DNA of 64,000 nt from CBDHHC01 sp965263345 (GTDB taxonomy: Bacteria; Pseudomonadota; Alphaproteobacteria; Rhizobiales; CBDHHC01): assembly GCA_965263345.1 (NCBI GenBank), contig CBDHHC010000006.1:1-64000 (forward strand), read 5' to 3'. Shown here in pieces: positions 15,636 through 23,678 of the stretch (the first letter of the stretch is position 1; each line of letters starts with the position of its first letter). The notes beneath the pieces were generated by a model. It was given only the letters and a program-made list of their open reading frames with translations, was not told the origin of the DNA and ran no database searches. The position numbers were made by a program, and so were the translations under genes.

Positions 15636-16976
15636 ATGTTATCTGATCGTCAGGGAAATCCTGTTTCTGGCGCAGCTGCCGAAGCTATCGAGACCTTCGA
15701 CTCTGCTGTTCGTGCCTTTAATATTTATAGTGGTGATCCAGTCGCTCTTATCGATGATGCCATCACATCTGCACCAGAGTTTGCCATGGCACATGTTTTT
15801 AAAGCCTATCTGTATGCACTTGCAACTGAGCCAGAAGCAACTGCTGAAGCCAAGGTCATTTTAAAGACGGCTGAAGGTTTTGCTAAAACCGAACTGGAAA
15901 TTTCTCATATTACGGCCTTACGGGCTTTACTCGCGAATAACTGGACTGAAGCTGCAGTAATACTTGATCATCACAATATACGATATCCTCATGACCTTGT
16001 TGCACTGCAAGTTGGTCATTTGATCGATTTTTATCGTGCGAGTGCAAGAAACCTTCGTGATCGGATTGTTAGGGTCTTACCTCAGTGGTCAGAGGATCGC
16101 CCAGGGTATTCCACAGTACTTGGTATGTATGCCTTTGGACTTGAAGAGACAGGACAATATGCTCAGGCGGAGGCACTGGGTCGGGAAGCGGTCGCACTTG
16201 ATCCTCTTGATTGTTGGGCACACCATGCTGTGGCGCATGTTATGGAGATGCAGGGCCGGGCTGAAGAAGGTATTCAATGGATGCAAATGCGTGAAAGTTA
16301 TTGGTCTGGAGATGATAATTTCTTTAGAGTTCATAACTGGTGGCACAAGGCCCTTTATCACCTGGATCTTGGACACGACAAAGAGGTGTTTTCTCTTTAT
16401 GACTCCCGAGTCAGAGAGGAGCAAAGCTCCATCGTTCTTGACCTTGTTGATGCTTCCGCCCTTTTATGGCGTATCCACCTTGCCGGTTATGATGTCGGGC
16501 AACGCTGGGGTGAAGTGGCAACGAAGTGGGAACAGCATGCTGATGGCAAGCTCTATCCTTTCAATGACTGGCATGCCGCCATAGCTTATCTGGGTGCCGG
16601 GCAAATCGGGCAAGTTGATAAGTTAATTGAACATTATCGCTCTGCCGATATTGGAAAAGACGAGACAGCACTTTGGGCACAATCAACAGGCTTGCCGCTG
16701 ATTGAAGGCTTTAAAGCGTTTTGGCAGGGTCATTATGATAAAGCCATAGAGAAATTGCATGGGGCAAGATATATTGTGAATGTTTTTGGCGGAAGCCATG
16801 CCCAGCGCGATATCATTGACTGGACTTTGACTGAAGCTGCCATTCGCTCTGGTGATATGAAGACGGCAGACTCCTTTGCCAATGAACGAATTGTCGTTAA
16901 GCCACATAGTCCTATTAATAGACGTTTTCTTGAACGGATAAATACTAGCGAATCACAAGCTTTGCTGTCAGCGTGA
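15636..16976 (+). CDS. TTC38-like tetratricopeptide repeat protein
   Basis: A 446-residue cytoplasmic protein made of helical TPR-like repeats, similar in layout to the TTC38 (tetratricopeptide repeat 38) family that runs from bacteria to humans. Recognisable parts are AFNIYSGDPVALIDDAI near residue 30, GMYAFGLEETGQYAQAEALG and ALDPLDCWAHHAVAHVMEMQ (about 160-208), the His/Trp-rich VHNWWHKALYHLDLG (about 229-243), and YPFNDWHAAIAYLGAG (about 306-321). The conserved His, Trp and Asp residues suggest an active or binding pocket, but no activity is known to me. The start at ATG 15636 is preceded by AAATGGAG. It is divergent from the TetR gene with an operator between, so it is likely under its control. 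Confidence 0.82.
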   Translation: MLSDRQGNPVSGAAAEAIETFDSAVRAFNIYSGDPVALIDDAITSAPEFAMAHVFKAYLYALATEPEATAEAKVILKTAEGFAKTELEISHITALRALLANNWTEAAVILDHHNIRYPHDLVALQVGHLIDFYRASARNLRDRIVRVLPQWSEDRPGYSTVLGMYAFGLEETGQYAQAEALGREAVALDPLDCWAHHAVAHVMEMQGRAEEGIQWMQMRESYWSGDDNFFRVHNWWHKALYHLDLGHDKEVFSLYDSRVREEQSSIVLDLVDASALLWRIHLAGYDVGQRWGEVATKWEQHADGKLYPFNDWHAAIAYLGAGQIGQVDKLIEHYRSADIGKDETALWAQSTGLPLIEGFKAFWQGHYDKAIEKLHGARYIVNVFGGSHAQRDIIDWTLTEAAIRSGDMKTADSFANERIVVKPHSPINRRFLERINTSESQALLSA

Positions 16977-16985
16977 CTTATGAAA

Positions 16986-17060
16986 ATTGGTGGTGTTTCA
17001 GGTAGACTAATATTGGTTTTACTTTCTATAATTTACTCTTTAAATTGGGGCACTACCAAT
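16986..17060 (+). promoter_or_regulatory. possible structured leader of metY
   Basis: ATTGGTGGTG (16986-16995) can pair with CACTACCAAT (17051-17060) with one G-U pair, enclosing a 55-base AT-rich loop, 42 bases before the metY start codon. TGAAA-N10-TTTCA at 16981-17000 overlaps the left arm. I see no match to SAM-I or SAM-II riboswitch cores. Weak support. Confidence 0.25.
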
Positions 17061-17102
17061 AAAAAATATACTTACTCAGTGTAACAGCCCAGGAGGGAAT
17101 AT

Positions 17103-18374
17103 ATGAAAAAAGAAACGATTGCTGTCCATCACGGTTATGAGACAGATCCAACGACAAAATCTGTCGCTGTGCCAATTTATCAGACGGTTGCTTATGAGTT
17201 TGATAATGCGCAACATGGTGCGGATCTGTTTAATCTGGCTGTTCCAGGGAATATTTATACACGCATTATGAACCCAACCAATGATGTATTGGAAAAGCGT
17301 GTTGCGGAACTTGAAGGTGGTTTGGCTGGACTTGCGCTTAGTTCCGGACAAGCGGCAATTACGTATTCAATTCAAACGATTACTCAAGCTGGTGATAATA
17401 TTGTTTCTGTACCTCAGCTTTATGGCGGGACTTATACGCTTTTTGCTCATATGTTCCCAAAGCAAGGTGTTGATATTCGTTTTTCAGAGGACGACACAGC
17501 GGCTGCGATTGAAGCTCAAATTGATGAAAAAACAAAAGCTGTTTATTGCGAATCTATTGGTAATCCGGCTGGAAATATTGTTGATATTGAAGCCATTGCG
17601 GCTGTTGCGCATAAACATGGTGTGCCGTTGATTGTTGATAATACGGTTGCCACGCCAATGCTGATTAAGCCGATTGAATATGGTGCAGATATTGTTGTGC
17701 ATTCCTTGACAAAATATATGGGTGGACATGGTAATTCGATTGGCGGGATTATCGTTGATTCTGGCAAATTCCCATGGGCGGACCATGCTGCGAAATATCC
17801 AATGTTGACGGAGCCAGAGCCTGCTTATCATGGGGTGATTTATACAGAAGCGCTTGAAGCGGCGGCTTATATTGGTCGTGCGCGCACTGTTCCTTTACGC
17901 AATACCGGTTCTGCGCTGTCTCCGATGAATGCATTTTTGATTTTGCAAGGGATTGAAACGCTTGCGCTTCGTATGGAGCGTCATAGCGAAAATGCCATTG
18001 CGGTTGCGAAGTTTCTGAAAGATCATCCAAAAGTTGACTGGGTCAGTTATGCTGGTCTTGAAGGCGATAAGTATAATGATCTGGCCAAGAAATATATGGA
18101 TGGCAAATGTCCGTCTTTGTTGACTTTTGGTGTAAAAGGCGGATTTGACTCTGCTGAAAAGATGTATGACAAGCTTGGGCTGTTTAAGCGCCTTGTGAAT
18201 ATTGGTGATACACGTTCATTGGCTTGTCATCCAGCTTCCACGACGCATCGCCAGATGACAGAAGATGAACAGAAGCAAAGCGGTGTGACGCCTGATATGG
18301 TTCGTTTGTGTGTTGGAATTGAGCATATTGACGATATTATTGGGGACCTAAGCCAAGCCCTTGAGGTTGCTTGA
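17103..18374 (+). CDS. metY: O-acetylhomoserine sulfhydrylase (aminocarboxypropyltransferase) MetY
   Basis: A 423-residue Cys/Met-metabolism PLP enzyme. It makes homocysteine from O-acetylhomoserine and sulfide, or methionine from methanethiol. Signature parts are HHGYETDPTTKSVAVPIYQT at the N-terminus (about 9-28), YTRIMNPTNDVLEKRVAELE (about 56-75), ALSSGQAAI, the PLP lysine in VVHSLTKYMGGHGNSIGG (about 198-215), and the C-terminal RSLACHPASTTH. The length and the long insertion around EPEPAYHG are typical of O-acetylhomoserine sulfhydrylases and not of cystathionine gamma-synthase. A strong AGGAGG ribosome site (17090-17095) precedes ATG 17103. It is monocistronic, with a palindromic element after the stop that may act as terminator. 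Confidence 0.93.
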   Translation: MKKETIAVHHGYETDPTTKSVAVPIYQTVAYEFDNAQHGADLFNLAVPGNIYTRIMNPTNDVLEKRVAELEGGLAGLALSSGQAAITYSIQTITQAGDNIVSVPQLYGGTYTLFAHMFPKQGVDIRFSEDDTAAAIEAQIDEKTKAVYCESIGNPAGNIVDIEAIAAVAHKHGVPLIVDNTVATPMLIKPIEYGADIVVHSLTKYMGGHGNSIGGIIVDSGKFPWADHAAKYPMLTEPEPAYHGVIYTEALEAAAYIGRARTVPLRNTGSALSPMNAFLILQGIETLALRMERHSENAIAVAKFLKDHPKVDWVSYAGLEGDKYNDLAKKYMDGKCPSLLTFGVKGGFDSAEKMYDKLGLFKRLVNIGDTRSLACHPASTTHRQMTEDEQKQSGVTPDMVRLCVGIEHIDDIIGDLSQALEVA

Positions 18375-18391
18375 TTTCTTGACGTTCAAAC

Positions 18392-18453
18392 GCCACTAAG
18401 GCTTACGCGCAGTCGCGCTTGCCAATCAACATGGATATGTTGATTGGAGTGGC
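18392..18453. repeat. cloverleaf-like palindromic repeat after metY
   Basis: Outer stem GCCACT (18392-18397) / AGTGGC (18448-18453); inside it a perfect 11-base hairpin CCAATCAACAT (18422-18432) / ATGTTGATTGG (18437-18447) with a GGAT loop, and a GC-rich arm containing GCTTACGCG (18401-18409), a 9-mer shared with the element at 13643. There is no U-tract, so it is more likely a dispersed repeat than a classic terminator, although it may still end or protect the metY transcript. Confidence 0.7.
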
Positions 18454-18601
18454 AGAGATAATTTTGAAGGCCTGCGTTTTGTGGGCCTTTATATTTTTTA
18501 GAGGTTTGCTAACTATCTTTTTGGTCGCCTTGGCTTTCACTCTAAACCATAAACACGTTGACAATAAGAGAGGATATCATGACCAGCTGAGGCGGAAGTT
18601 T

Positions 18602-18955
18602 TTATATATTCTTATGTTCGCCTAATTCGTTTTTGAAGTCGTAGGTTAAATAGTCTGAAATTGGGGCTGGCAAACCAAAAGACCAATATTCCCACCCTGT
18701 TGGGTAGAATTCTGTGGCATCTTTAATTTCAAATTCTCCACAGTCTTTGTTGCATTTTTTTAGTCTTATTGAGAGTTCTTCAATGACTTGATCGACTGTT
18801 ATTTGGTCATCTGTGTTATTTGATGACCAGAAGCCATAAAATTTATCAAGATCAGTTGAAGATAAACGCAACCAAATCGTATTATCGTCCTTTATAATTT
18901 GAACCCTAAAATCTTGAGATTCTGGTATTTGGTGGTTGCTTATTAATGTTGGCAT
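18602..18955 (-). CDS. putative immunity-type protein (117 aa), second gene after the toxin candidate
   Basis: A 117-residue acidic, cytoplasmic protein with no recognised family. It has N-terminal beta-rich sequence (RVQIIKDDNTIWLRLSS, about 17-33), a middle helix (VDQVIEELSIRLKKC, about 54-68) and aromatic residues late in the chain (FYPTGWEYWSFGLPAP, about 83-98). The tail DYLTYDFKNELGEHKNI is hydrophilic. Size, acidity and position at the end of a leftward toxin-candidate/cupin/this-gene set suit an immunity or accessory protein, but this is inference from context only. The 64-base gap to the cupin-like gene leaves room for its own promoter. Base composition is low GC, unlike metY next door. 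Confidence 0.6.
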   Translation of the reverse strand: MPTLISNHQIPESQDFRVQIIKDDNTIWLRLSSTDLDKFYGFWSSNNTDDQITVDQVIEELSIRLKKCNKDCGEFEIKDATEFYPTGWEYWSFGLPAPISDYLTYDFKNELGEHKNI

Positions 18956-19019
18956 AAAACAGTTTTATTTTTCTTTATGATCTTGATGAATAGACAGAGT
19001 GTAATCATTTGCTAGAGAT

Positions 19020-19352
19020 TTAAAATGGTAATTTCCAAACTCTAACGAGGATGACAGGTTCTATCCTGCCAATTCTATATTCATAATTTCCAGAAGGTAG
19101 TAATGAAAAATTGTTTTGTTTAAGTTCTAATTCTTTAGAACTTGCCTCACAATAATATACTAATTCGCCCTGAATTACATAGCACAAACCTTCTTTAGCA
19201 GTACCATGAACTATGTCACCTACGGGGAGTGTTTTTTCGGATATTCTGTATTTTTCTGACGGTTGATGTAATTTTTTGATTGCATCAAGTGACAACGGTC
19301 CATGTGTTTCAGTATTCCAGTTTTTGATTTCAAATAAATTCATATTTTTCAT
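19020..19352 (-). CDS. small cupin-like protein, putative immunity to the adjacent toxin candidate
   Basis: A 110-residue protein with the feel of a single cupin fold: KTLPVGDIVHGTAKEGLCYVIQ is followed by GELVYYCEASSKELELKQ and LLPSGNYEYRI, i.e. a glycine-turn barrel with a proline-glycine turn, but without the usual His metal ligands. Its start is two bases from the stop of the large Gly-rich gene, so the pair are almost certainly translated together. A tightly coupled small gene behind a polymorphic-toxin-like gene is the typical place for an immunity protein. The start could also be the second Met (MNLFEIKNW). Function is inferred from position. Confidence 0.62.
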   Translation of the reverse strand: MKNMNLFEIKNWNTETHGPLSLDAIKKLHQPSEKYRISEKTLPVGDIVHGTAKEGLCYVIQGELVYYCEASSKELELKQNNFSLLPSGNYEYRIGRIEPVILVRVWKLPF

Positions 19353-19354
19353 AA

Positions 19355-20629
19355 TTAAAATGTTATGCCATATTTTTTAAATAGCTGTTTTGCAATGCTC
19401 AAGCTTTCTTTACTGGGTTTAAAATGGCCACTATGTTCACTGATATCTAAACCGTATCTTGCTCCACCGCTTATTGCAATATCAGCTTCTCCAGCTGTTA
19501 AGACATTTGCACCTCTAGATAAAATCGCATGAGAAATTTCAATACCTTGAATGTGTTTAGGAGTAATCAGTAATTCACCATTTTGTGTAACAACAAATTT
19601 AATTGTACCTTGGTTGACTGCATTTTCAAAAGCTTCTTTATCAGTGGGACTGATTGGTTTTGCTCCTAAACTTTCAGCTATTCTAATTTCTTGATCTAAT
19701 TGATTAGATAATTGATTTGGAAAACCTGTTTTGTTTGCTTGATTTGCCCTAAAATGCTCCAGCGCATCCTGTATTTCTTTTCCACTTTTTCCTCTGGCGA
19801 TTTGCTCACTTACTAAGTCTGCTTCTTCCTGAGTTCGTACTTCGTAAGTGAAGCCATCATGTGTGATTGGGGCTTTGGGAGCTTGAGGCGAGCCTTCTGG
19901 TTTATCCGGTTGTTTTGTTGGATCTTCAGAAGCAGTTATTGTTTCACGATGTTTTGCAATTTGTGCTTCAGCTTGTGTGACGATTTTTTGTGGATAGGCT
20001 TTTACATCTGCATCGTTTCGGTTTTGATTATTTACTAATTTATAATGCTCTACCAGATTTTGTCTTGTTTGATTAAGGATTCCAACTTCTTTAGGATCTG
20101 ACTTATTTATCGCATTTGCCAAGCTGGCTGTATCTTTACCTGCCAAAATATAGGGAGGTAAAGGTGCCGTTGCAGCATATCGGCTTCTGTTGAATGCGTT
20201 TCTTTGTTGAACTTGGGCTGGTGTTAATTTCTTGGCTGGTGTCTTTTTAGGTTGCGTACTTACTTGCCCATTTCTATCACCAACTAAAGGAGATCTTGGC
20301 AGATTATTTCGACCTGAGCGGTCTGCCGGGAGATTTTCCGGTTTTGTTTCTAATGGCGCGGCTTGTTTAAAAGTCCAATTTGTCCCAGAAGCATCAGCAA
20401 GTTGAATGAGGTTTTGCGCTGGTGTGGATGTTACTTGCCCATTTCCAGTGCCACCATTAATGAGGTTTTCGCTTAACGACCCCCCTGAGAGGTCTCCTGT
20501 GCCCAGGCCGCCAGGATTTCCTGTCGGTATGTCTGCTAGAGGACTACCACCACCAATGTCACCTCCCCCTAAATCTCCACCAATTGGACTTGAAGGGATA
20601 TCAGCACCACCACCAGCAGGATCAATCAT
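19355..20629 (-). CDS. putative polymorphic toxin with Gly/Pro-rich N-terminus
   Basis: A 424-residue protein in three parts. Residues 1-60 are Gly, Asp, Pro, Ser-rich low complexity (GGDLGGGDIGGG). Residues about 60-270 are hydrophilic, rich in Lys, Gln, Asn and Pro, with a likely helix near HREtIT. A compact C-terminal domain (about 325-424) has FVVTQNGELLITPKHIQG, HAILSRGANVLTAGEADIA, GGARYGLDISEHSGHFKP and ends KQLFKKYGITF. From memory, very similar C-terminal segments occur at the ends of Rhs/filamentous-type polymorphic toxins, but I cannot name the family. There is no signal peptide, PAAR, VgrG or YD repeat, so the export route is unclear. ATG 20629 follows an AGAGG ribosome site. Two small genes follow in the same direction; together they look like a toxin-immunity cassette. 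Confidence 0.6.
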   Translation of the reverse strand: MIDPAGGGADIPSSPIGGDLGGGDIGGGSPLADIPTGNPGGLGTGDLSGGSLSENLINGGTGNGQVTSTPAQNLIQLADASGTNWTFKQAAPLETKPENLPADRSGRNNLPRSPLVGDRNGQVSTQPKKTPAKKLTPAQVQQRNAFNRSRYAATAPLPPYILAGKDTASLANAINKSDPKEVGILNQTRQNLVEHYKLVNNQNRNDADVKAYPQKIVTQAEAQIAKHRETITASEDPTKQPDKPEGSPQAPKAPITHDGFTYEVRTQEEADLVSEQIARGKSGKEIQDALEHFRANQANKTGFPNQLSNQLDQEIRIAESLGAKPISPTDKEAFENAVNQGTIKFVVTQNGELLITPKHIQGIEISHAILSRGANVLTAGEADIAISGGARYGLDISEHSGHFKPSKESLSIAKQLFKKYGITF

Positions 20630-21065
20630 CTTAAATACCTCTAAAATTCATTATGGTAAGTTATTAAAAATTAGAGATAATTTATCATTTTTGTTTGATT
20701 AGAAGATATCCGTGTTGACTACTTACGTAGTTTGTGTGCGTTTTATAAGTGTTTGATCTGTTATGGAAATTGGTTGGGGGTTAACCGTTTTTTTACTATA
20801 GCCTCATTCTTCATGTTCTGTTTTAAACTTTTTAGGAAGAAAGTCCTTGACACCGAGTCGGTTGTTTGCTATAGTTATGGCATAATTGAGAGAAATCCAA
20901 GAAAACTGGGGTTTTTCGTCATTTCAGTTCTTCTGCTGACTATATTTCCATTTAAATTGATTCATAATAAGCCAGACGGTTTGACTTAATTAGTGAGGCG
21001 CATTGTTATGCTCACATAGTAAATTATGTCTGTTTTTCTTCATGTTTAAGAAATTTATAGTGAAA
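20630..21065. other. 436-base gene-free region between the toxin cassette and tRNA-Gly
   Basis: An AT-rich region with no convincing gene. An open frame at 20732-20989 starts with TTG, has no ribosome site and codes a low-complexity Phe/Cys/Leu sequence, so I do not call it. It does contain a near-consensus sigma-70 promoter (20847-20875) facing right with no coding sequence behind it. Confidence 0.6.
20847..20875 (+). promoter_or_regulatory. near-consensus orphan sigma-70 promoter
   Basis: TTGACA at 20847-20852, a 17-base spacer, and TATAGT at 20870-20875: a perfect -35 and five of six -10 bases at ideal spacing. Transcription would begin near 20882 and run right into a stretch without an open frame, towards the antisense of tRNA-Gly. 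It could drive a small RNA. Confidence 0.55.
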
Positions 21066-21140
21066 TGGAGCGGGCGATGAGATTCGAACTCACGACCCTC
21101 ACCTTGGCAAGGTGATGCTCTACCCCTGAGCTACGCCCGC
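21066..21140 (-). tRNA. tRNA-Gly (GCC)
   Basis: On the minus strand the acceptor stem GCGGGCG pairs with CGCCCGC; the D arm is GCTC...GAGC, the anticodon stem TCACC/GGTGA carries the loop TTGCCAA with anticodon GCC, and the T arm has the TTCGAAT loop. The discriminator T and the CCA end are encoded (21066-21069), giving 75 bases. All stems close, and T-arm and D-arm lengths are normal. Confidence 0.97.
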
Positions 21141-21180
21141 AAAAGAGGTAAAAAGACATTTGTCTTCGTTCGGAAACCGT

Positions 21181-21209
21181 GTTATTGCGCAAACTGAGCG
21201 ATATTGCAA
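21181..21209 (-). promoter_or_regulatory. probable promoter of tRNA-Gly
   Basis: On the minus strand, TTGCAA (21204-21209) and AATAAC (21181-21186) are separated by 17 bases, 41 bases before the mature tRNA 5' end. A GC-rich TTGCGC lies just before the -10. Fair but not consensus. Confidence 0.4.
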
Positions 21210-21282
21210 TAGTGAAATTTGATATCAATCCACATTATTTTGATATTTCGCTTAAAAGTTTGGATTACCCTTTACGAAATAC

Positions 21283-21792
21283 ATGCTGATGCCCACGACG
21301 AAAGACGAGCTTTTCGAGTATTTTGATCAACTCGGTATCGAGACAATAACTTATGAGCATGAAGCGCTGCATACTGTGGAAGCTTCACAAGCTTTACGGG
21401 GGCAAATTCCTGGCGGTCATACGAAAAATCTGTTTTTAAAGAGCAAAAAGCAAGATTTATGGCTGGTTGTTGCTCTTGAAACGACGCAGGTTGATCTTAA
21501 GACCCTCCATAAGGTTTTGGAAACAGGACGGTTTAGTTTTGGACGGCCTGAATTGTTATTTGAGACTTTGGGTGTTCGCCCTGGATCTGTGACACCGTTT
21601 TCCTTGATTAATGATACGAAACTTAAGGTTCAAGTGGTTTTAGATAAAGGTATGATGGCTTATGAGCTGTTGAATTTTCATCCATTAGAAAATCGATACA
21701 CAACAACAATCTCACGAGATAATCTTGTTAAATTCATTGAAGCAACTGGGCATCAGCCATTGTTTCTTGATTTAGAAGACCTAAATCAATAA
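21283..21792 (+). CDS. YbaK/ProX-type prolyl-tRNA editing protein
   Basis: A 169-residue free-standing editing domain of the YbaK / ProRS-associated family. These deacylate mischarged tRNA-Pro (Ala-tRNA-Pro for ProX). The family signature is clear: THEAL-type YEHEALHTVEAS (about 19-30), GGHTKNLFLKSKKQDLWLVV with the catalytic Lys (about 43-62), FGRPELLFETLGVRPGSVTPF (about 85-105) and the late FHPLENRYTTTIS. The length matches bacterial ProX. The start may be ATG 21283 or ATG 21289. It is monocistronic and divergent from tRNA-Gly. Confidence 0.88.
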   Translation: MLMPTTKDELFEYFDQLGIETITYEHEALHTVEASQALRGQIPGGHTKNLFLKSKKQDLWLVVALETTQVDLKTLHKVLETGRFSFGRPELLFETLGVRPGSVTPFSLINDTKLKVQVVLDKGMMAYELLNFHPLENRYTTTISRDNLVKFIEATGHQPLFLDLEDLNQ

Positions 21793-21989
21793 ATAGATGT
21801 ATGAAAAAAGTATATAAGTCCTATAAGATATTGTAAAATTTTGACTTATAGCGCATTTTTCATGAATAAGACTGTATTCCAGTGATTTTTGTTTAAAAAT
21901 TCAAAATTTCATGGCCTTTGTATATGAAATTTACTTGGATTTTGGAGGGCTTGAATGAAAACATCTCATAATTATACAGGGAGTCTGGC

Positions 21990-22886
21990 GTGAACAACCT
22001 GAATGATCTATCAGATCTTATAAAAGACACCACTACGCGTGATTTTGTTGCGGATGTTATTGAAGCTTCAAAGCAAGCTCCAGTCTTGGTTGACTTTTGG
22101 TCAACGCGTTGTGCCCCTTGTAAACAGCTTACCCCTGTTCTTGAAAAGGCTGTGTTGGCAGAAAACGGGCAAATTCGTCTTGTCAAAATGAATGTTGATG
22201 AGCATCCAACGATATTTCAGCAAATTGCGATGCAACTTGGTGTTCAATCTATCCCAGCTGTGATTGCCTTTAAAGATGGGCAACCTATTGATGGCTTTGT
22301 TGGTGCTTTGCCTGAAGGCGAAATCAAAAACTTTTTTAAACGTATTCTAGACCAGGGTGATGATATTGAGGCTGTGCTTGAAACGGCAGATCAGGCTTTT
22401 GAAGAAGGTGATCTTGAGACAGCCTTAGAAGTTTACCGCGCTGTACATGAGGAAGATGCTGAAAATGTTCCCGCTCTTGCTGGTGTTGCAAAATGTTATG
22501 TTGCTCAAAATGAGCTGGAAAAAGCCAAGGATGCTTTGAGTCTTGTCCCTGAAGCCAAAAAAGACTTAGCGATTGTTGCGAACGTTAGAGCTAATCTTGA
22601 ATTGAAAGAAAAATCTAGTTCTACGGGCGATGCGAACTCTCTTGAAGCCAAGCTGCAACAAAATCCGGATGATCATCAAACCCGTTTTGATTTGGCTGTG
22701 GGTTTGAATGCTGATGGCAAAAAACTTGAAGCTGCAGATGCTTTATTAGACATTATGAAGCGCAAACCTGGCTGGAATGATGACGCGGCCAAGACGCAAC
22801 TTATCCAGTTTTTTGATGCCTGGGGGCCTGATGACCCTGATACCATTGAAGGGCGTAAGCGACTGTCTTTGCTGTTATTTTCTTAA
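21990..22886 (+). CDS. cnoX: CnoX-type thioredoxin with C-terminal TPR domain
   Basis: A 298-residue chaperedoxin-like protein: a thioredoxin domain (about 20-125) with WSTRCAPC, active-site Cys41 and Cys44, followed by TPR-like helices (about 130-298, e.g. AFEEGDLETALEVYRAV). E. coli CnoX (YbbN) lacks the first Cys and protects clients from chlorine stress before handing them to GroEL/DnaK; alphaproteobacterial homologues such as that of Caulobacter keep CxxC and can reduce substrates. GTG 21990 follows an AGGGAG site (21978-21983). A LON-domain gene starts about 25 bases downstream, a pairing that is common in Alphaproteobacteria. Confidence 0.9.
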   Translation: MNNLNDLSDLIKDTTTRDFVADVIEASKQAPVLVDFWSTRCAPCKQLTPVLEKAVLAENGQIRLVKMNVDEHPTIFQQIAMQLGVQSIPAVIAFKDGQPIDGFVGALPEGEIKNFFKRILDQGDDIEAVLETADQAFEEGDLETALEVYRAVHEEDAENVPALAGVAKCYVAQNELEKAKDALSLVPEAKKDLAIVANVRANLELKEKSSSTGDANSLEAKLQQNPDDHQTRFDLAVGLNADGKKLEAADALLDIMKRKPGWNDDAAKTQLIQFFDAWGPDDPDTIEGRKRLSLLLFS

Positions 22887-22908
22887 TTCTGATTTATTTT
22901 AGGAGAAC

Positions 22909-23598
22909 ATTGTCATAACTATCGACGAAAGATATCAAGACCCAGATGATTTACCAGAATCAATACCGGTCTTTCCATTACATGGGGCAATACTGCTCCC
23001 CCGTGTAACGTTACCTTTGCATATTTTTGAGCCTAGATATTTGATGATGATAGACGAAGTTCTTGCTGGGGACCGCCTTGTTGGGATTATTCAACCCGTT
23101 GATGATTATCAGGATGAGCAATCTCCAAAAGGCAAAAATGTTCCTGTGCGTGATATTGGATGTGTTGGCCGTTTAACATCCTTTACTGAAACGGAAGATA
23201 ATCGGGTGCTTATTTCTCTGACAGGGATTACAAGGTTTGTGATTTCTCATGAAGAAACTTCAAGTGCTCCTTACAGGCTTTTCAATGTCAATTTTAAACC
23301 TTTTATAAAAGACCTTGATGTTGGTGCTGGAGAGGATGAAGTTGACAGAGAACATTTGCTTAAAGTCTTAAAAGAATATTTAGATAACAATGACTTGAGT
23401 GCCGATTGGGATAGTATCCACCGGTCTTCGAATGAACTGCTTGTTAATACTTTGTCTATGATAAGCCCTTACGGATCCCAGGAAAAACAAGCGCTTCTTG
23501 AAGCTGCTGACCTTAAATCTAGAGCCGAAGTGCTGGTTGCATTAGCTGAGATGGAACTTGCAGCTCGTGATGATGGATCTGGTACAACATTGCAATAA
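22909..23598 (+). CDS. LON substrate-binding-domain protein (start codon unclear)
   Basis: A roughly 225-residue protein of the stand-alone LON-domain (YcaE/DUF) family: ESIPVFPLHGAILLPRVTLPLHIFEPRYLMMIDE at the N-terminus (several motifs of the Lon N-domain), DIGCVGRL, then a helical tail (LLVNTLSMISPYGSQEKQALLEA). There is no ATPase or protease domain. The conserved N-terminus lies upstream of the first usual start (TTG 23017) and the frame has no ATG, GTG or TTG there; the in-frame codons after the AGGAG site (22901-22905) are ATT 22909, GTC and ATA 22915. Either a non-canonical start is used or a base is missing just after TTG 22910, which would give an MS-ITIDERYQ start. Confidence 0.85.
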   Translation: MVITIDERYQDPDDLPESIPVFPLHGAILLPRVTLPLHIFEPRYLMMIDEVLAGDRLVGIIQPVDDYQDEQSPKGKNVPVRDIGCVGRLTSFTETEDNRVLISLTGITRFVISHEETSSAPYRLFNVNFKPFIKDLDVGAGEDEVDREHLLKVLKEYLDNNDLSADWDSIHRSSNELLVNTLSMISPYGSQEKQALLEAADLKSRAEVLVALAEMELAARDDGSGTTLQ

Positions 23599-23678
23599 GA
23601 TCGGCTTTAGTTGAAAAACGCCCCTATCAAGTTTATTTATTATTTGCGTGGTAACTTGATATGTAGGATTTTTTGAGT

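Noticed and set aside
16977..17102. SAM-I or SAM-II riboswitch before metY
   Set aside because: No kink-turn, GAGGGA-type core or SAM-II pseudoknot consensus could be found; only a weak pairing remains.
18419..18625. Open frame of 68 codons after metY
   Set aside because: It begins inside the palindromic repeat, lacks a ribosome site, and overlaps the end of the convergent small gene.
20732..20989. Open frame of 85 codons in the gene-free region
   Set aside because: Starts with TTG, has no ribosome site, and codes a Phe/Cys-rich sequence typical of chance frames in AT-rich DNA.
18602..21140. tRNA-Gly as attachment site of an integrated island
   Set aside because: No integrase gene and no second copy of the tRNA 3' end was found near 18.4 kb.
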